From AR5 sp041497115 (GTDB lineage: Bacteria > Methylomirabilota > Methylomirabilia > Rokubacteriales > CSP1-6): 64,000 nt of DNA. The position numbers were made by a program, and so were the translations under genes. Positions within the stretch are counted from its first letter, which is position 1; each line of letters begins with the position of its first letter. The notes below the pieces were generated by a model. It worked only from the letters and a program-made list of their open reading frames with translations. It was not told the origin of the DNA and did not search any database. The stretch is from contig JBGQFW010000003.1 of the NCBI GenBank assembly GCA_041497115.1, positions 49,444-113,443 of the forward strand. Reading direction: 5' to 3'. This document shows positions 25,607 through 35,729 of the stretch, one piece after another.

Positions 25607-26206
25607 ATGCGCGGCATCGAGCAGGTGCCCTGGCTCTACGACGCGATGTGCGCCGTCCTCGAGCGGGGCGGGCTCGGCGGCTGGCGGCGCTGGCTCACGG
25701 GCGGGGCCCGCGGACGCACGCTCGACCTCGGCTGCGGCACCGGCCGGAACCTGCCGCTGTTTCCCGGCGGCGTCCGGGCGGTCGGCCTCGATCCCGCGCT
25801 CGACTCGCTGCGCCGCGCGCGCCGGCGCGCGCCGGGCGCGCCGCTGGTCTGCGCGAGCGCGGAGGCGCTGCCGTTCCGCGACGGTGTCTTCGACACGGTG
25901 GTGAGCGGGCTGGCGCTCTGCAGCGTGCCCGATCCCGCCCGCGGCCTGCGCGAGATGCGGCGCGTGCTCCGCGCCGACGGCGCGCTGCGGGCGCTCGAGC
26001 ACGTGCGCTCCACGCGCGCGTGGAAGGCGCGGTTCCAGGACTGGATCCAGCCGGCGTGGACGCGGGTGGCGGGCGGCTGCCATCCCAACCGGGAGACCGA
26101 GCGGCTGGTCGAGCGCGCCGGCTTCGCCATCGACGCCGCGAGCCGGCGCGCCCAGGCCGACCTGCGCCGCTTCGCGGCGCATCCCGTCCCCGTCGCGCGC
26201 GCCTGA
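25607..26206 (+). CDS. Class I SAM-dependent methyltransferase
   Basis: 199 aa. Motif I LDLGCGTGRNLPLF, the acidic loop GLDPALDSLRRAR, motif II FDTVVSGLALCSVPDP and the post-motif LREMRRVLRADGALRALEHV place it with methyltransferase domain 11 proteins that resemble phospholipid or ubiquinone methylases. The C-terminal segment FQDWIQPAWTRVAGGCHPNRETERLV is typical of the phosphatidylethanolamine/arsenite-like group. Substrate unknown. It probably shares a transcript with pncA. Confidence 0.88.
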   Translation: MRGIEQVPWLYDAMCAVLERGGLGGWRRWLTGGARGRTLDLGCGTGRNLPLFPGGVRAVGLDPALDSLRRARRRAPGAPLVCASAEALPFRDGVFDTVVSGLALCSVPDPARGLREMRRVLRADGALRALEHVRSTRAWKARFQDWIQPAWTRVAGGCHPNRETERLVERAGFAIDAASRRAQADLRRFAAHPVPVARA

Positions 26207-26219
26207 GCGCGACGCGGCC

Positions 26220-27317
26220 TCAGCCTGGCCCGAGGAGCTCCTCGTACACGGCGGTGGTGCGCGCCATGGCGGCGTCGAGCGAGTGACGCTCGCGCACCAG
26301 GGCCTGGCCGCGCCGGGCCATGGCCCGTGCGCCCTCGCGGTCGGCGAGGCAGCCCACGATGGCGGCGGCCAGCGCCCCCGCGTCGTTGGCGGTGACGAGG
26401 CGCCCGGTCTGGCCGTCGCGCACGAGCTCGCCGCTGCCCCCCACATCGGTGGCGACGACCGGCGTGCCGACGGCGAGGGCCTGGGGGATGACCTGCGAGG
26501 CCGCCTCCGAGCGGATGGACGGCAGCACCAGCACGTCGAGCGCCGCCATCACCTCGGGGATGTCGCGCCGGAAGCCGGTCATCAGCACGGCGGCCTGCAG
26601 GCCGAGCGCGCCGACGCGGCGGCGCACGTCGTCGAAGCCGATGCCGTCGCCGACGATGAGGAAGCGCGCGGCGGGCTGCGCGGCCAGCACTGCGCGCGCG
26701 GCGTCGAGGAAGACGTCGTGCCCCTTGGACCCCCGGATGTTGGCGACCAGCCCGACGACCGGCGCCGCATGCAAGCCGAGCTCGCGCCGCACGCCCTCGC
26801 CGGCGACCCCGGGATGAAAGCGCGCGGTGTCCACGCCGGGCGGGATCGCCACGATGCGGGCGACCGGCACGCCGGCCCCGGCCACGACCCGGGCCGCCGC
26901 CTCGCCGCTGGTGATCACGCGATGCGCGAGCCGGTAGACGAGGCTGCGACGGCGGGGGATCGCGATCGTGACGTGGCGGCTGCGCACGACGGGCCGGCCC
27001 CGCGAGCGACCCGCGAGGCCGCCGAGCCAGCTGTCCACGGAGCTGTGGGTGTGGACGAGGGCGACACCGCGCCGGGCGACGAGGCGGCGCAGCGCCGCGA
27101 GGGCGCGCAGGTCGAGCACGCTGCGCATGCGCACGCCGACGGCCGGCACGTCGGCCCGCGCGCTCTCGTCCAGAAGCCGGCTGCCCGGCTGGCCGGCGAT
27201 GAGCGCGTCCCAGCCGTGATCGAGGAGCCAGCGCGCCTCGGCCACGATCCGAAGCTCCTGGCCACCGAAGCCGATCGAGGCCTCGGTGTGCAGGATGAGC
27301 CGGCGGGCCCCGCTCAC
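26220..27317 (-). CDS. Family 4 glycosyltransferase
   Basis: 365 aa, GT-B fold. The N-terminal half has the acceptor-side motif IGFGGQELRIVAEARWL. The C-terminal half has the nucleotide-sugar site: VGLVANIRGSKGHDVFLDAA, the FLIVGDG strand and LPSIRSEAASQVIPQALAVGTPVVATDVGG with the Glu residues of the EX7E motif. It likely adds a sugar to a lipid-linked or cell-surface glycan. It lies downstream of the RRM gene on the same strand (20-bp gap). Confidence 0.9.
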   Translation of the reverse strand: MSGARRLILHTEASIGFGGQELRIVAEARWLLDHGWDALIAGQPGSRLLDESARADVPAVGVRMRSVLDLRALAALRRLVARRGVALVHTHSSVDSWLGGLAGRSRGRPVVRSRHVTIAIPRRRSLVYRLAHRVITSGEAAARVVAGAGVPVARIVAIPPGVDTARFHPGVAGEGVRRELGLHAAPVVGLVANIRGSKGHDVFLDAARAVLAAQPAARFLIVGDGIGFDDVRRRVGALGLQAAVLMTGFRRDIPEVMAALDVLVLPSIRSEAASQVIPQALAVGTPVVATDVGGSGELVRDGQTGRLVTANDAGALAAAIVGCLADREGARAMARRGQALVRERHSLDAAMARTTAVYEELLGPG

Positions 27318-27336
27318 CCGCGGGTGGGCTTAGCGA

Positions 27337-27648
27337 CTACCAGCGGCCGCGACCGCCGCCGCCACCGCCACCGCCACCGCCGCGGCGGTCGCCGCCGGCG
27401 CCCGGCGACTTGGCGCGCTCGACCTGAATGGTCCGGCCGTCGACCGACGTGCCGTTGAGCTTGCTGATCGCCTGCTCGGCATCCTCCGGCGTCGCCATCT
27501 CGACGAAGCCGAAGCCCCGGGAGCGGCCTGTATCGCGGTCGGTGACGACCGCCGCCGACTCGACATTGCCGGTGGCGGCGAAGACCTCGCGAAGGCGCTC
27601 GGTGGACGTGGAGAAGGACAACCCGCCGACGAAGAGTTTGACGGCCAT
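27337..27648 (-). CDS. RNA-binding protein with RRM domain, Gly-rich tail (short paralogue)
   Basis: 103 aa, the usual size of bacterial and cyanobacterial Rbp-type proteins. RNP2 is LFVGGLSF and RNP1 is RSRGFGFVEM, as in the 8-kb paralogue, with about 20 C-terminal Gly/Arg residues. The leader ends AAAGGAGCG followed by the ATG, nearly the same as at the paralogue. The longer upstream frame in this register is ignored: residues start at MAVKLFVGG. Likely an RNA chaperone. Confidence 0.92.
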   Translation of the reverse strand: MAVKLFVGGLSFSTSTERLREVFAATGNVESAAVVTDRDTGRSRGFGFVEMATPEDAEQAISKLNGTSVDGRTIQVERAKSPGAGGDRRGGGGGGGGGGRGRW

Positions 27649-27703
27649 GGGAAGCGCTCCTTTGAGAGGAGACCCTGAACCGCACCGTGCTCGATTGGGG
27701 CCG

Positions 27704-27713
27704 AGTATACACT
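27704..27713. promoter_or_regulatory. Overlapping divergent -10 boxes
   Basis: The minus strand reads TATACT (27709-27704), pointing at the short RRM gene. The plus strand reads TACACT (27708-27713), ending 7 nt before the DedA GTG at 27721. The two promoters therefore overlap and would compete. The 8-kb RRM gene has the same TATACT box. Confidence 0.45.
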
Positions 27714-27720
27714 GGCGGCC

Positions 27721-28359
27721 GTGGCCCCGCTGGAGCAATTCCTGGAGGAGTTCACCTACGCGGGCGTCTTCGTCGCGCTCTTCCTCGGCGGCCTCGGCAT
27801 GCCGGTGCCCGAGGAGGTGGCGATCCTCACCAGCGGCGTGCTCGCCCACGAGGGCGTGGTGCGCTGGTGGCTGGCGCTGCCGGTGTGCGTCGTCGGCGTG
27901 TTGTCCGGCGACGTCGTCCTCTACTGGGTCGGCCGGCACTGGGCCGAGCGCGTGCTGGCCTGGCGCGTGGTGCGGCGGGTGCTCAGCGCCGAGCGCGAGG
28001 CCGCGCTCGCCGACGCCTACCGGCGCCACGGCGTCAAGATCGTCTTCACCGCGCGCCACGTCATGGGGCTGCGGGCGGCGGCGTTCCTGACGGCCGGCAT
28101 CGCCCGCGTGCCGTTCCCGCGCTTCCTGGCGGTGGACGCGCTCGGCGCGCTGCTGGGCGTGCCGGTCAGCTTCGGCCTCGCGTACTTCTTCACCGACCAG
28201 CTCACGGAGATCCTGCGCGACGTCCGCCGGGTCGAGCGGTGGGCGCTGCTGCTCGCCCTCGTGGGGGTGGCGGCGTGGATCGGCGTGCGCGCCTGGCAGC
28301 ACAGCGTCGCCCTCGAGCGCGAGGCGCACGCCGCGCGGCGGCCGTCGCGGGACCCGTGA
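27721..28359 (+). CDS. DedA family membrane protein
   Basis: 212 aa. SNARE-associated/DedA domain with ALFLGGLGMPVPEEVAI, the conserved GDVVLYWVGRHWAE and the basic re-entrant segment KIVFTARHVMGLRAAAFLTAG; about five membrane segments. DedA proteins are undecaprenyl-phosphate or phospholipid flippases of the inner membrane. GTG start 7 nt after a TACACT box. It is followed after 30 nt by the histidine kinase gene. Confidence 0.9.
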   Translation: MAPLEQFLEEFTYAGVFVALFLGGLGMPVPEEVAILTSGVLAHEGVVRWWLALPVCVVGVLSGDVVLYWVGRHWAERVLAWRVVRRVLSAEREAALADAYRRHGVKIVFTARHVMGLRAAAFLTAGIARVPFPRFLAVDALGALLGVPVSFGLAYFFTDQLTEILRDVRRVERWALLLALVGVAAWIGVRAWQHSVALEREAHAARRPSRDP

Positions 28360-28389
28360 GCGCCGGCATGCTATAGTCGGCGCCAGACC

Positions 28390-29680
28390 GTGGTGACGAA
28401 CGGCGAGCGCAAGCCCTGGCACGCGATCTTCCGGCTGCTGGAGCGCGACGAGCGCGTCTTCGCCGTCCTGCTGGCCGTGGCCATGGTCGGCGGTCTCGCC
28501 ACCCTCGGCCTCGTTCCCCTCCGGCCGCGCCAGGAGATCGACCTCTACTCGCTGGTGATCTGGTTCGCGCTCTACAAGCTCGGCATCTTCGCCCTCGTCA
28601 CGGTTCAGCCGCGCGCGACGCGCGGCATCTTCCTGGGCGCCCTCGGCATCGATCTGCTGCTCGTCTTCGTGCTCGTGTTCCTCACCGGCGGCGGCGGCAG
28701 CCTCTTCTACCTGCTGTTCTTCCCGCTGGTCGCCGTCAACGGGTACTACTTCGGGCCGTGGATCGCGTTCGTGGCCGCGCTCACCGCGGGCGGGCTCATG
28801 GCGGCGGCCGCCGCGCTGGCGCCGCCGTGGATCGGCTGGACCGGCGTGACGCTCCTCGTCGTGCTGTTCGGCCTGCCGGCGGTGATCGTCGGCATCGTGG
28901 CCGAGCGCGAGCGCGGGGCGCGCGGTGAAGTCGAGCGGCTCAACGACGAGCTGACGGGGACGCTGAGCCGGCTGCAGGCCGCGCAGCAGGAGCTGCTCGT
29001 CTCCGAGCGGTTGGCGACGGTGGGCCGGCTCTCCCTCAGGGTCGCGCACGAGGTGCGCAACCCCATCAGCGCCATCGAGCTCAACGCCGAGATGCTCGAG
29101 GACATCGTGCGCGCGCGCACCGGGGCGGACATGGAGGAGGCGGGCGGGCTCGTGTCGGCCATCCGCGACCAGGTCACCACGCTCGACGCGCTCACCGAGG
29201 AGTACCTGGCCTTCGCGCGCTTTCCCAAGGCGCACTTCGAGGAGGAATCGATCAACCAGCTCGTCGAGGAGCTGGCGGCCTTCATCCGCCCGGTGGCCGA
29301 TCGCCAGGGGCTGACCATGCGGGTCGAGACCGACCCGGCGGTTCCCATGATGGAGATCGATCGCACGCTGCTCCGCCTGGCCATCCACAACCTCGTGAAG
29401 AACGGCCTCGAGGCGCTCTCGCGCGGCGGGGCGCTGACGATCTCGAGCCGCGCGCTGGGCGACACCGTCGAGATCGCGGTGGCCGACACCGGGCCGGGGA
29501 TCGCGCCCGAGGTGGCGCCGCGCGTCTTCGAGCAGTTCTTCACGACCAAGCCGCAGGGCACCGGGCTCGGGCTGGCGATCTCGCGCCAGATCATCGAGGA
29601 GCACGGCGGCGACCTGCGCTGGGCCAACCGGCCGGGCGGCGGCGCGGTGTTCACCATCCGGCTGCCGGTGAAGGTCGCCC

Positions 29681-29688
<8 letters not shown>
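28390..29688 (+). CDS. Membrane sensor histidine kinase (NtrB-like)
   Basis: 432 aa. Residues about 20-175 hold five to six membrane helices with very short loops, so sensing is probably within or close to the membrane. HisKA follows, with the phospho-acceptor His220 in RVAHEVRNPISAIELNAEM. The ATPase domain has HNLVKNGLEAL (N box), DTGPGIAP (G1) and GTGLGLAIS (G2). Its last 8 nt overlap the response regulator, its obvious partner. The TATAGT box at 28372-28377 lies 12 nt before the GTG. Confidence 0.93.
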
Positions 29689-31072
<1,384 letters not shown>

Positions 31073-31076
31073 GACC

Positions 31077-32243
31077 ATGAAGGCGCTGCTCGTCACCCGC
31101 GAGTACCCGCCGCACATCTACGGCGGCGCCGGTGTCGTCGCCGACCAGCTGAGCCGCGCGCTCGCCCGCCGCATGGCGGTGGAGGTGCGCTGCTTCGGCC
31201 CGCGCGATCCGCGCCCCGACGGGATCGCGGTCCGCGGCTACACGCCGTGGGAGCGCGTGGGCGGCAAGGACCAGCGCTTCGTGCCGGCCCTCGAGACCCT
31301 GTCCATCGGGCTGGCCATGGCCCGCGACCCGGTGGACGCCGACGTCGTCCACGCCCACACCTGGTACGCCGACATGGGCGCGCTCTGGATCAGCACGCTC
31401 TACCGCATCCCGCTCGTCGTCACCCTGCACAGCATGGAGCCGCTGCGCCCGTGGAAGGCCGACCAGCTCGGCAGCGGCTACCTGCTGTCGTCGTGGATCG
31501 AGAAGACGGCGGTGGAGTCGGCGCACCGGGTGATCGCGGTCTCGCACAAGATGCGCGAGGACATCCTGGCGCACTTCGGCGCCGATCCCGCGCGGGTGGT
31601 CGTCATCCACAACGGGATCGACCCCGAGCAGTTCAAGCGCACCGCGGCCCGCGACCACCTCGAGCGGCTCGGGGTGACGCCGCCCTACGTGCTCTTCGTC
31701 GGCCGCATCACCGACCAGAAGGGGATCTTCCACCTGCTGGAGGCGGCGCCGCGGCTGCCCGCCGGCGTGCAGCTCGTGCTGTGCGCCTCGGCGCCCGACA
31801 CGCCGGAGATCGAGGAGCGGCTGCGCCGCGCGCTGCCCGACCATCCCAACGTCCGCTGGCTCAACGAGATGGTGCCGGTGGAGGTGGTGGCCCAGCTCTA
31901 CAGCCACGCCGCGGTGTTCTGCTGCCCCTCGGTCTACGAGCCGTTCGGCCTCATCAACCTGGAGGCGATGGCGTGCGAGGCGCCGGTGGTGGCCTCCGCC
32001 GTCGGCGGCATCCTGGAGGTCGTGGAGGACGGCAAGACCGGCGTGCTGGTGCCGCCGGCCCAGCCCGAGGCGCTGGCCGCAGCCCTCGGCCGCCTGCTCG
32101 CCAACCCGGCGCTGGCGCGCGAGATGGGGCGCGCCGGGCGCCGGCGCGTCGAGGACGAGTTCGCGTGGACGTTGGTGGCCGAGCGCACCGAGCAGGTCTA
32201 CGCCGACGCCATCGCCGAGTTCAAGCGCACTGCCGGCGACTGA
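31077..32243 (+). CDS. Glycosyltransferase family 4, actinobacterial-type glycogen synthase-like
   Basis: 388 aa. The N-terminus has TREYPPHIYGGAGVVADQLSRAL, in which the GGAG loop binds the phosphosugar, followed by VVHAHTWYADMGA. The donor half has VLFVGRITDQKGIFHLLEAA and CPSVYEPFGLINLEAMACEAPVVASAVGG with the EX7E glutamates. It most resembles the GlgA/GlgM group that builds alpha-glucan or maltose-1-phosphate from ADP-glucose. No other glycogen genes are present. It starts 4 nt after the response-regulator gene and is probably co-transcribed. Confidence 0.88.
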   Translation: MKALLVTREYPPHIYGGAGVVADQLSRALARRMAVEVRCFGPRDPRPDGIAVRGYTPWERVGGKDQRFVPALETLSIGLAMARDPVDADVVHAHTWYADMGALWISTLYRIPLVVTLHSMEPLRPWKADQLGSGYLLSSWIEKTAVESAHRVIAVSHKMREDILAHFGADPARVVVIHNGIDPEQFKRTAARDHLERLGVTPPYVLFVGRITDQKGIFHLLEAAPRLPAGVQLVLCASAPDTPEIEERLRRALPDHPNVRWLNEMVPVEVVAQLYSHAAVFCCPSVYEPFGLINLEAMACEAPVVASAVGGILEVVEDGKTGVLVPPAQPEALAAALGRLLANPALAREMGRAGRRRVEDEFAWTLVAERTEQVYADAIAEFKRTAGD

Positions 32244-32247
32244 CCGG

Positions 32248-33033
32248 GTGCTGGCCGACTGCCGCGGATTCGTCTTCGACCTCGACGGCTGCGTCTGGCA
32301 GGGTGACACGCTGAACCCGGGAGCGGGAGAGACGCTGACCGCGCTCCACCGCGCCGGCCGCGGCGTCGCCTTCCTCACCAACAACTCGCGCGCCCGCGGG
32401 CAGGACATCCGCGCCAAGCTCCACCGCCTCGGCCTGGGCTGGGTGGAGCACGCGCTGACGCCGCTCGAGATCCTCGGCCAGGTCATCACCGAGCGCTACG
32501 GCCGCTCGCGCGTCCTGGTGATCGGCGCCCCCGAGCTGGAGGCGGTGGTCGCCGAGGCCGGCCACGAGCTCGTCGGCGTGGCCGACTTCCGCACGGCCAC
32601 GGTGGTGGCGGTCGGCAACGACTTCGACCTCTCCTACGAGCGGCTGGCGGCGGCGTCGCGGGCGGCCGCCGCCGGCGCGCCGCTCGTCACGCCCAACGTG
32701 GATCCGCGGCTGCCGATCGAGGGCGGCGACTTCCTGCCGGGGTGCGGGGCGATCGTGGCCGCCGTCAGCGCGGCGGCGGGCGTGGCGCCGGTCGTCGTCG
32801 GCAAGCCGGAGCCGCCGCTGTTCCGCATCGCGCTGGCGCGGCTGGGCGTGGACGCCGCGCGCGCCGCGATGGTGGGCGACAGCGTCGAGTCCGACATGGC
32901 CGGCGGGCGCCGGGTCGGCATGCGCACCGTCCTCTACGCGCCCGACGGCGCCGCCGCGGCGGGCGCGGCCGACGTCGTCGTTCGCTCGTTCGCCGAGCTC
33001 GCCGCGCGAGCCGGCGTGCGGGTCGTGCCGTGA
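32248..33033 (+). CDS. HAD-IIA family sugar-phosphatase-like protein (NagD/phosphoglycolate phosphatase type)
   Basis: 261 aa from GTG 32248, 4 nt after the previous stop. Motif I is FVFDLDGCVWQGD, motif II FLTNNSRARGQDI, motif III VVGKPEPPLF and motif IV MVGDSVESDMAGG. A C2-type cap lies between motifs II and III (VTPNVDPRLPIEGG). The family dephosphorylates small sugar phosphates or p-nitrophenyl phosphate-like compounds. Its TGA overlaps the GTG of the next small gene. Confidence 0.9.
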   Translation: MLADCRGFVFDLDGCVWQGDTLNPGAGETLTALHRAGRGVAFLTNNSRARGQDIRAKLHRLGLGWVEHALTPLEILGQVITERYGRSRVLVIGAPELEAVVAEAGHELVGVADFRTATVVAVGNDFDLSYERLAAASRAAAAGAPLVTPNVDPRLPIEGGDFLPGCGAIVAAVSAAAGVAPVVVGKPEPPLFRIALARLGVDAARAAMVGDSVESDMAGGRRVGMRTVLYAPDGAAAAGAADVVVRSFAELAARAGVRVVP

Positions 33034-33218
33034 GCCGCGCGCTCGAGACGTACCTCGTGAGGCTCTATCTCGGCCGCGACGCGCGCCGGGCGCCGGCGGA
33101 GGAGTCTCCCGGCGACGCCGTCCGTGCCGACCTCGCCGCCGTGGACGCGCCGCTGCCGCGCGGCCGCTGGGCGCGGTTCCGCGCGCGTCTGCGCGCCTGG
33201 CTGAATTTTCCCGCCTAG
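33030..33218 (+). CDS. Small basic protein of unknown function
   Basis: 62 aa from the GTG overlapping the HAD-IIA stop. Arg-rich, with a terminal amphipathic helix (RGRWARFRARLRAWLNF). The stop TAG (33216-33218) is supplied by the left end of an inverted-repeat element, so the C-terminus may have been shaped by insertion. Function unknown. Confidence 0.55.
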   Translation: MSRALETYLVRLYLGRDARRAPAEESPGDAVRADLAAVDAPLPRGRWARFRARLRAWLNFPA

Positions 33219-33366
33219 CCGGCTGCTGAACAAGGCCGCAGGCTGATCAAAAAGGTCCAGATGCGAGGCGGCGCCCGCCGGTCGCACGCGAGGCGTACTG
33301 CCTGTACGTTGAGCGCGCGACCAAGGGCGCCAACGAAGCAGATGGGCTTTTTTCAGCAGCCTGCTA
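33216..33366. mobile_element. 151-bp MITE-like element with 22-bp terminal inverted repeats
   Basis: The left end, 33216-33237 (TAGCCGGCTGCTGAACAAGG then CC), and the right end, 33366-33345 on the minus strand (TAGCAGGCTGCTGAAAAAAG then CC), match at 19 of 22 positions. There is no ORF inside. The interior has a shorter palindrome (CGTACTGCCTGTACG). The first three bases of each end form the TAG stop of the flanking gene on that side. Similar GCTGCTGAA-ended repeats are common in bacterial intergenic DNA as I recall. It probably also terminates both convergent transcripts. Confidence 0.75.
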
Positions 33367-35091
33367 GCGCAAGCGCGCGGCGAGCGCGGGATCGAGGCCG
33401 CGCAGCACGGCCAGGTCGGCGTCGACCTCGGCCAGGCGCCCGAGCGCGCGATGCGCACGGACGAGGCCACCGCGCGGGGCGGCCGCGTACGGGCGGGCGG
33501 CCGCCGCGCGCTCCAGGTAGGGCAGGGCGTCGGCGGCGTGGCCGATCTCGACGAGCGCCAGCCCCAGGTTGGTCACCGCGTCGAGGTTCTGGGGCTGGGC
33601 GGCGACCGCGCGGTCGAGGTAGGGCACGGCGTCGGCCGCGCGCCCCGCCTTGAGCAGGGCCAGCCCCGCCTGCGCGTGGTAACCCGCGCGATGCGGGCGC
33701 AGCGCCGCCGCGCGGGTGAGGTGGGTGATCGCGCCGCCCAGGTCGCCGCGATTGCCGAGCGCGCCGCCGTACTGCGCGTGGCACCACGCGCAGTCCGGCT
33801 CCACGTCGAGCGCGTAGATGAACAGCGTGTCGGTGTCGCGCCACGCCTGCACCTGCGCCCACGTCAGGGCCGCCATCGAGACGATCCAGACGCCGACCGC
33901 CACCAGCATGACGCGGCCCAGCCATCCCTGCTCCGTCGCCGCCGCCACGCCGGCGCCGAGCAGGATCGCCAGCGGCAGGGACGGCAGGTAGCTGAAGCGG
34001 TCGGCGACGAGCTGCGGGCCGGCGTGGACGAGGCCGCTCACGGGCGCCAGCAGCAGCGCGTACGCCACACCGGCCGCCAGCCCCGCCGGCCAGCGGCGGC
34101 GCACCAGCACGAGGGCGACGGCCGCGACGGACACCGCCAGCACAGGGGCGAGGAAGCGCGCCTCGCCCAGCGACACGCGCACGGGCAGCTCGTACATCGG
34201 CATCAAGTCCAGCGGCGCCAGCGTCTTCCACGGATAGAACGCCAGGCCGTAGGCGGCCATCGCCACCCGCGCGGCCGGCCCGTAGAGCGCCAGCGATGTC
34301 ACGCGCACGCTGCCCGCCATCACCGCGGAGGTGATCGCCACCGTCGCCAGCGCGAGCGCCAGGAAGGGCGCCTTCTCGAGCACGACGGCGCGGGCGGCGG
34401 GCGCTCGCCAGGCGCGCGGGTCGAGCCGGCGCAGCGGATAGACGTCGAGCACCAGGAGGATGAGCGGCAGCGAGACGAGCATGGACTTGGAGAGCAGCCC
34501 GAGCGCGAACAGCCCCAGCGAGGCCAGATACCAGCGGCGGCGGTCCCCCGTCGCCGCGACGAAGCGCAGGTAGGCGAGCGCCGCCAGCAGCGCGAAGAGA
34601 GCCGAGAGCACGTCGCGGCGCTCGGTGATCCACGCGACGGACTCCACGCGCAGCGGGTGCAGGGCGAACAGCAGGGCGGCGGCGCCCGCGCCCAGGCGTC
34701 GCGCGAGCGGCGCGGCGGCCGGCCGGGCGGCGGCGAGCAGCCGGCTCGCGAGCGCCCAGACGAGCGCGGCGTTGCCGGCGTGCAGGAGCAGGTTGCCCAG
34801 GTGATACCCGAGCGGGTTCATGCCCCACACGGCGTAGTCCACGCCGTGGCTCAGCCACGTCACCGGGGTCCAGTGGCCCATGATGACGCCGGTCAGCATG
34901 AAGCGCAGGTGCGCGGGGCCCAGGCCGCGGTAGCCGGGATTGGTCAGGAAGTTGCGGTCGTCGTCGTAATCCACCCAGCCGTTGCCGAGCGCGGGGGCGA
35001 AGACCACGAGCGTGACGGCGGCGAGCCCCAGGGCGATCAGGACGTCGAGGCCGATGCGCGAGGCGGCCGGGCGGGGGGGCTCCGGGGTCAT
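33364..35091 (-). CDS. Polytopic membrane protein with C-terminal TPR repeats (TMTC/GT-C-like)
   Basis: 575 aa from ATG 35091. An N-terminal helix is followed by the family signature WVDYDDDRNFLTNPGYRGLG, a loop acidic enough to be the GT-C catalytic segment. About nine further membrane helices run to residue 425. The C-terminal about 150 residues are four TPR-like units (HRAGYHAQAGLALLKAGRA, NLDAVTNLGLALVEIGHA). Proteins of this form are predicted lipid-linked-sugar transferases for protein O-glycosylation. The stop lies in the inverted-repeat element. Confidence 0.85.
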   Translation of the reverse strand: MTPEPPRPAASRIGLDVLIALGLAAVTLVVFAPALGNGWVDYDDDRNFLTNPGYRGLGPAHLRFMLTGVIMGHWTPVTWLSHGVDYAVWGMNPLGYHLGNLLLHAGNAALVWALASRLLAAARPAAAPLARRLGAGAAALLFALHPLRVESVAWITERRDVLSALFALLAALAYLRFVAATGDRRRWYLASLGLFALGLLSKSMLVSLPLILLVLDVYPLRRLDPRAWRAPAARAVVLEKAPFLALALATVAITSAVMAGSVRVTSLALYGPAARVAMAAYGLAFYPWKTLAPLDLMPMYELPVRVSLGEARFLAPVLAVSVAAVALVLVRRRWPAGLAAGVAYALLLAPVSGLVHAGPQLVADRFSYLPSLPLAILLGAGVAAATEQGWLGRVMLVAVGVWIVSMAALTWAQVQAWRDTDTLFIYALDVEPDCAWCHAQYGGALGNRGDLGGAITHLTRAAALRPHRAGYHAQAGLALLKAGRAADAVPYLDRAVAAQPQNLDAVTNLGLALVEIGHAADALPYLERAAAARPYAAAPRGGLVRAHRALGRLAEVDADLAVLRGLDPALAARLR

Positions 35092-35156
35092 GGATCGGCG
35101 TCCACGATGACACCGCCGCCCCCGGCCTCGCAAGCCGGCGTGTTACCCTAGGCGCC

Positions 35157-35627
35157 ATGTTCGACATCGGTCTCCAGGAGATGCTTGTCATCGGGGTCCT
35201 GGCGCTCCTGGTGTTCGGGCCGTCCAAGCTTCCCGAGCTGGGCCGCATGGTGGGCCGTGCGATGCGCGAGTTCCGTCGCGCCAGCGACGAGTTTCGCTCC
35301 ACCGTCGAGACCAACCTGCACCTGAACGACCTCGACCCGATGCCGCCGGCGCCCGAGGCTGTCGCGGCCACCACCGACGCGACGGCCACGCCGCTGCCCT
35401 CGGAGCTCGAGCCCCTCGCGCCCGAGGCCGCGCCGGTGCCCGCGCGCGAGCCCGAGGCCGGTGAGCCCTTCGTCGCCCGGCGCGGCTCGCGCCTGTTCCA
35501 TCGCCGCGAGTGCACGTGGGTGCCGCGCATTCCGGAGATCGACCGCGTCTACCTCAAGCGCGTGGCCGAGGCCGAGGAGCAGGGCTATCTCCGTTGTCCC
35601 GCGTGCGACCCCTGGGAGCCTGCCTGA
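35157..35627 (+). CDS. TatA/TatB-family translocase protein with C-terminal Ada-like zinc-binding domain
   Basis: 156 aa. Residues 1-45 are a canonical TatA/B N-terminus: a short periplasmic start, one membrane helix (MLVIGVLALLVFGPSKLPEL) and a basic amphipathic helix (GRMVGRAMREFRRA). An Ala/Pro/Glu linker follows. The last about 50 residues read FHRRECTWVPRI ... EEQGYLRCPACDP, the arrangement of the Cys4-like zinc site in Ada N-terminal domains. I know of no standard Tat subunit with such a tail. TACCCT lies 7 nt before the ATG. Confidence 0.85.
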   Translation: MFDIGLQEMLVIGVLALLVFGPSKLPELGRMVGRAMREFRRASDEFRSTVETNLHLNDLDPMPPAPEAVAATTDATATPLPSELEPLAPEAAPVPAREPEAGEPFVARRGSRLFHRRECTWVPRIPEIDRVYLKRVAEAEEQGYLRCPACDPWEPA

Positions 35628-35681
35628 CGTAAGTAGCCGTCGATACAGTTCTTATTGGCTATAGCACTATTCTCTTGACTG

Positions 35682-35697
35682 CTCAACACTGGTTGAG
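35682..35697. promoter_or_regulatory. Putative LexA operator (autoregulatory)
   Basis: Perfect dyad CTCAAC-ACTG-GTTGAG lies 32 nt before the lexA ATG, directly after a TTGACT (35675-35680) that could be the -35. Its position and symmetry suit LexA autorepression. A half-matching CTCAACACGTGAG occurs at 36491-36503 in front of a short in-frame GTG. Confidence 0.65.
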
Positions 35698-35729
35698 TGA
35701 ATCTTGTCGGCACCAGAGGAGGGGACTCG

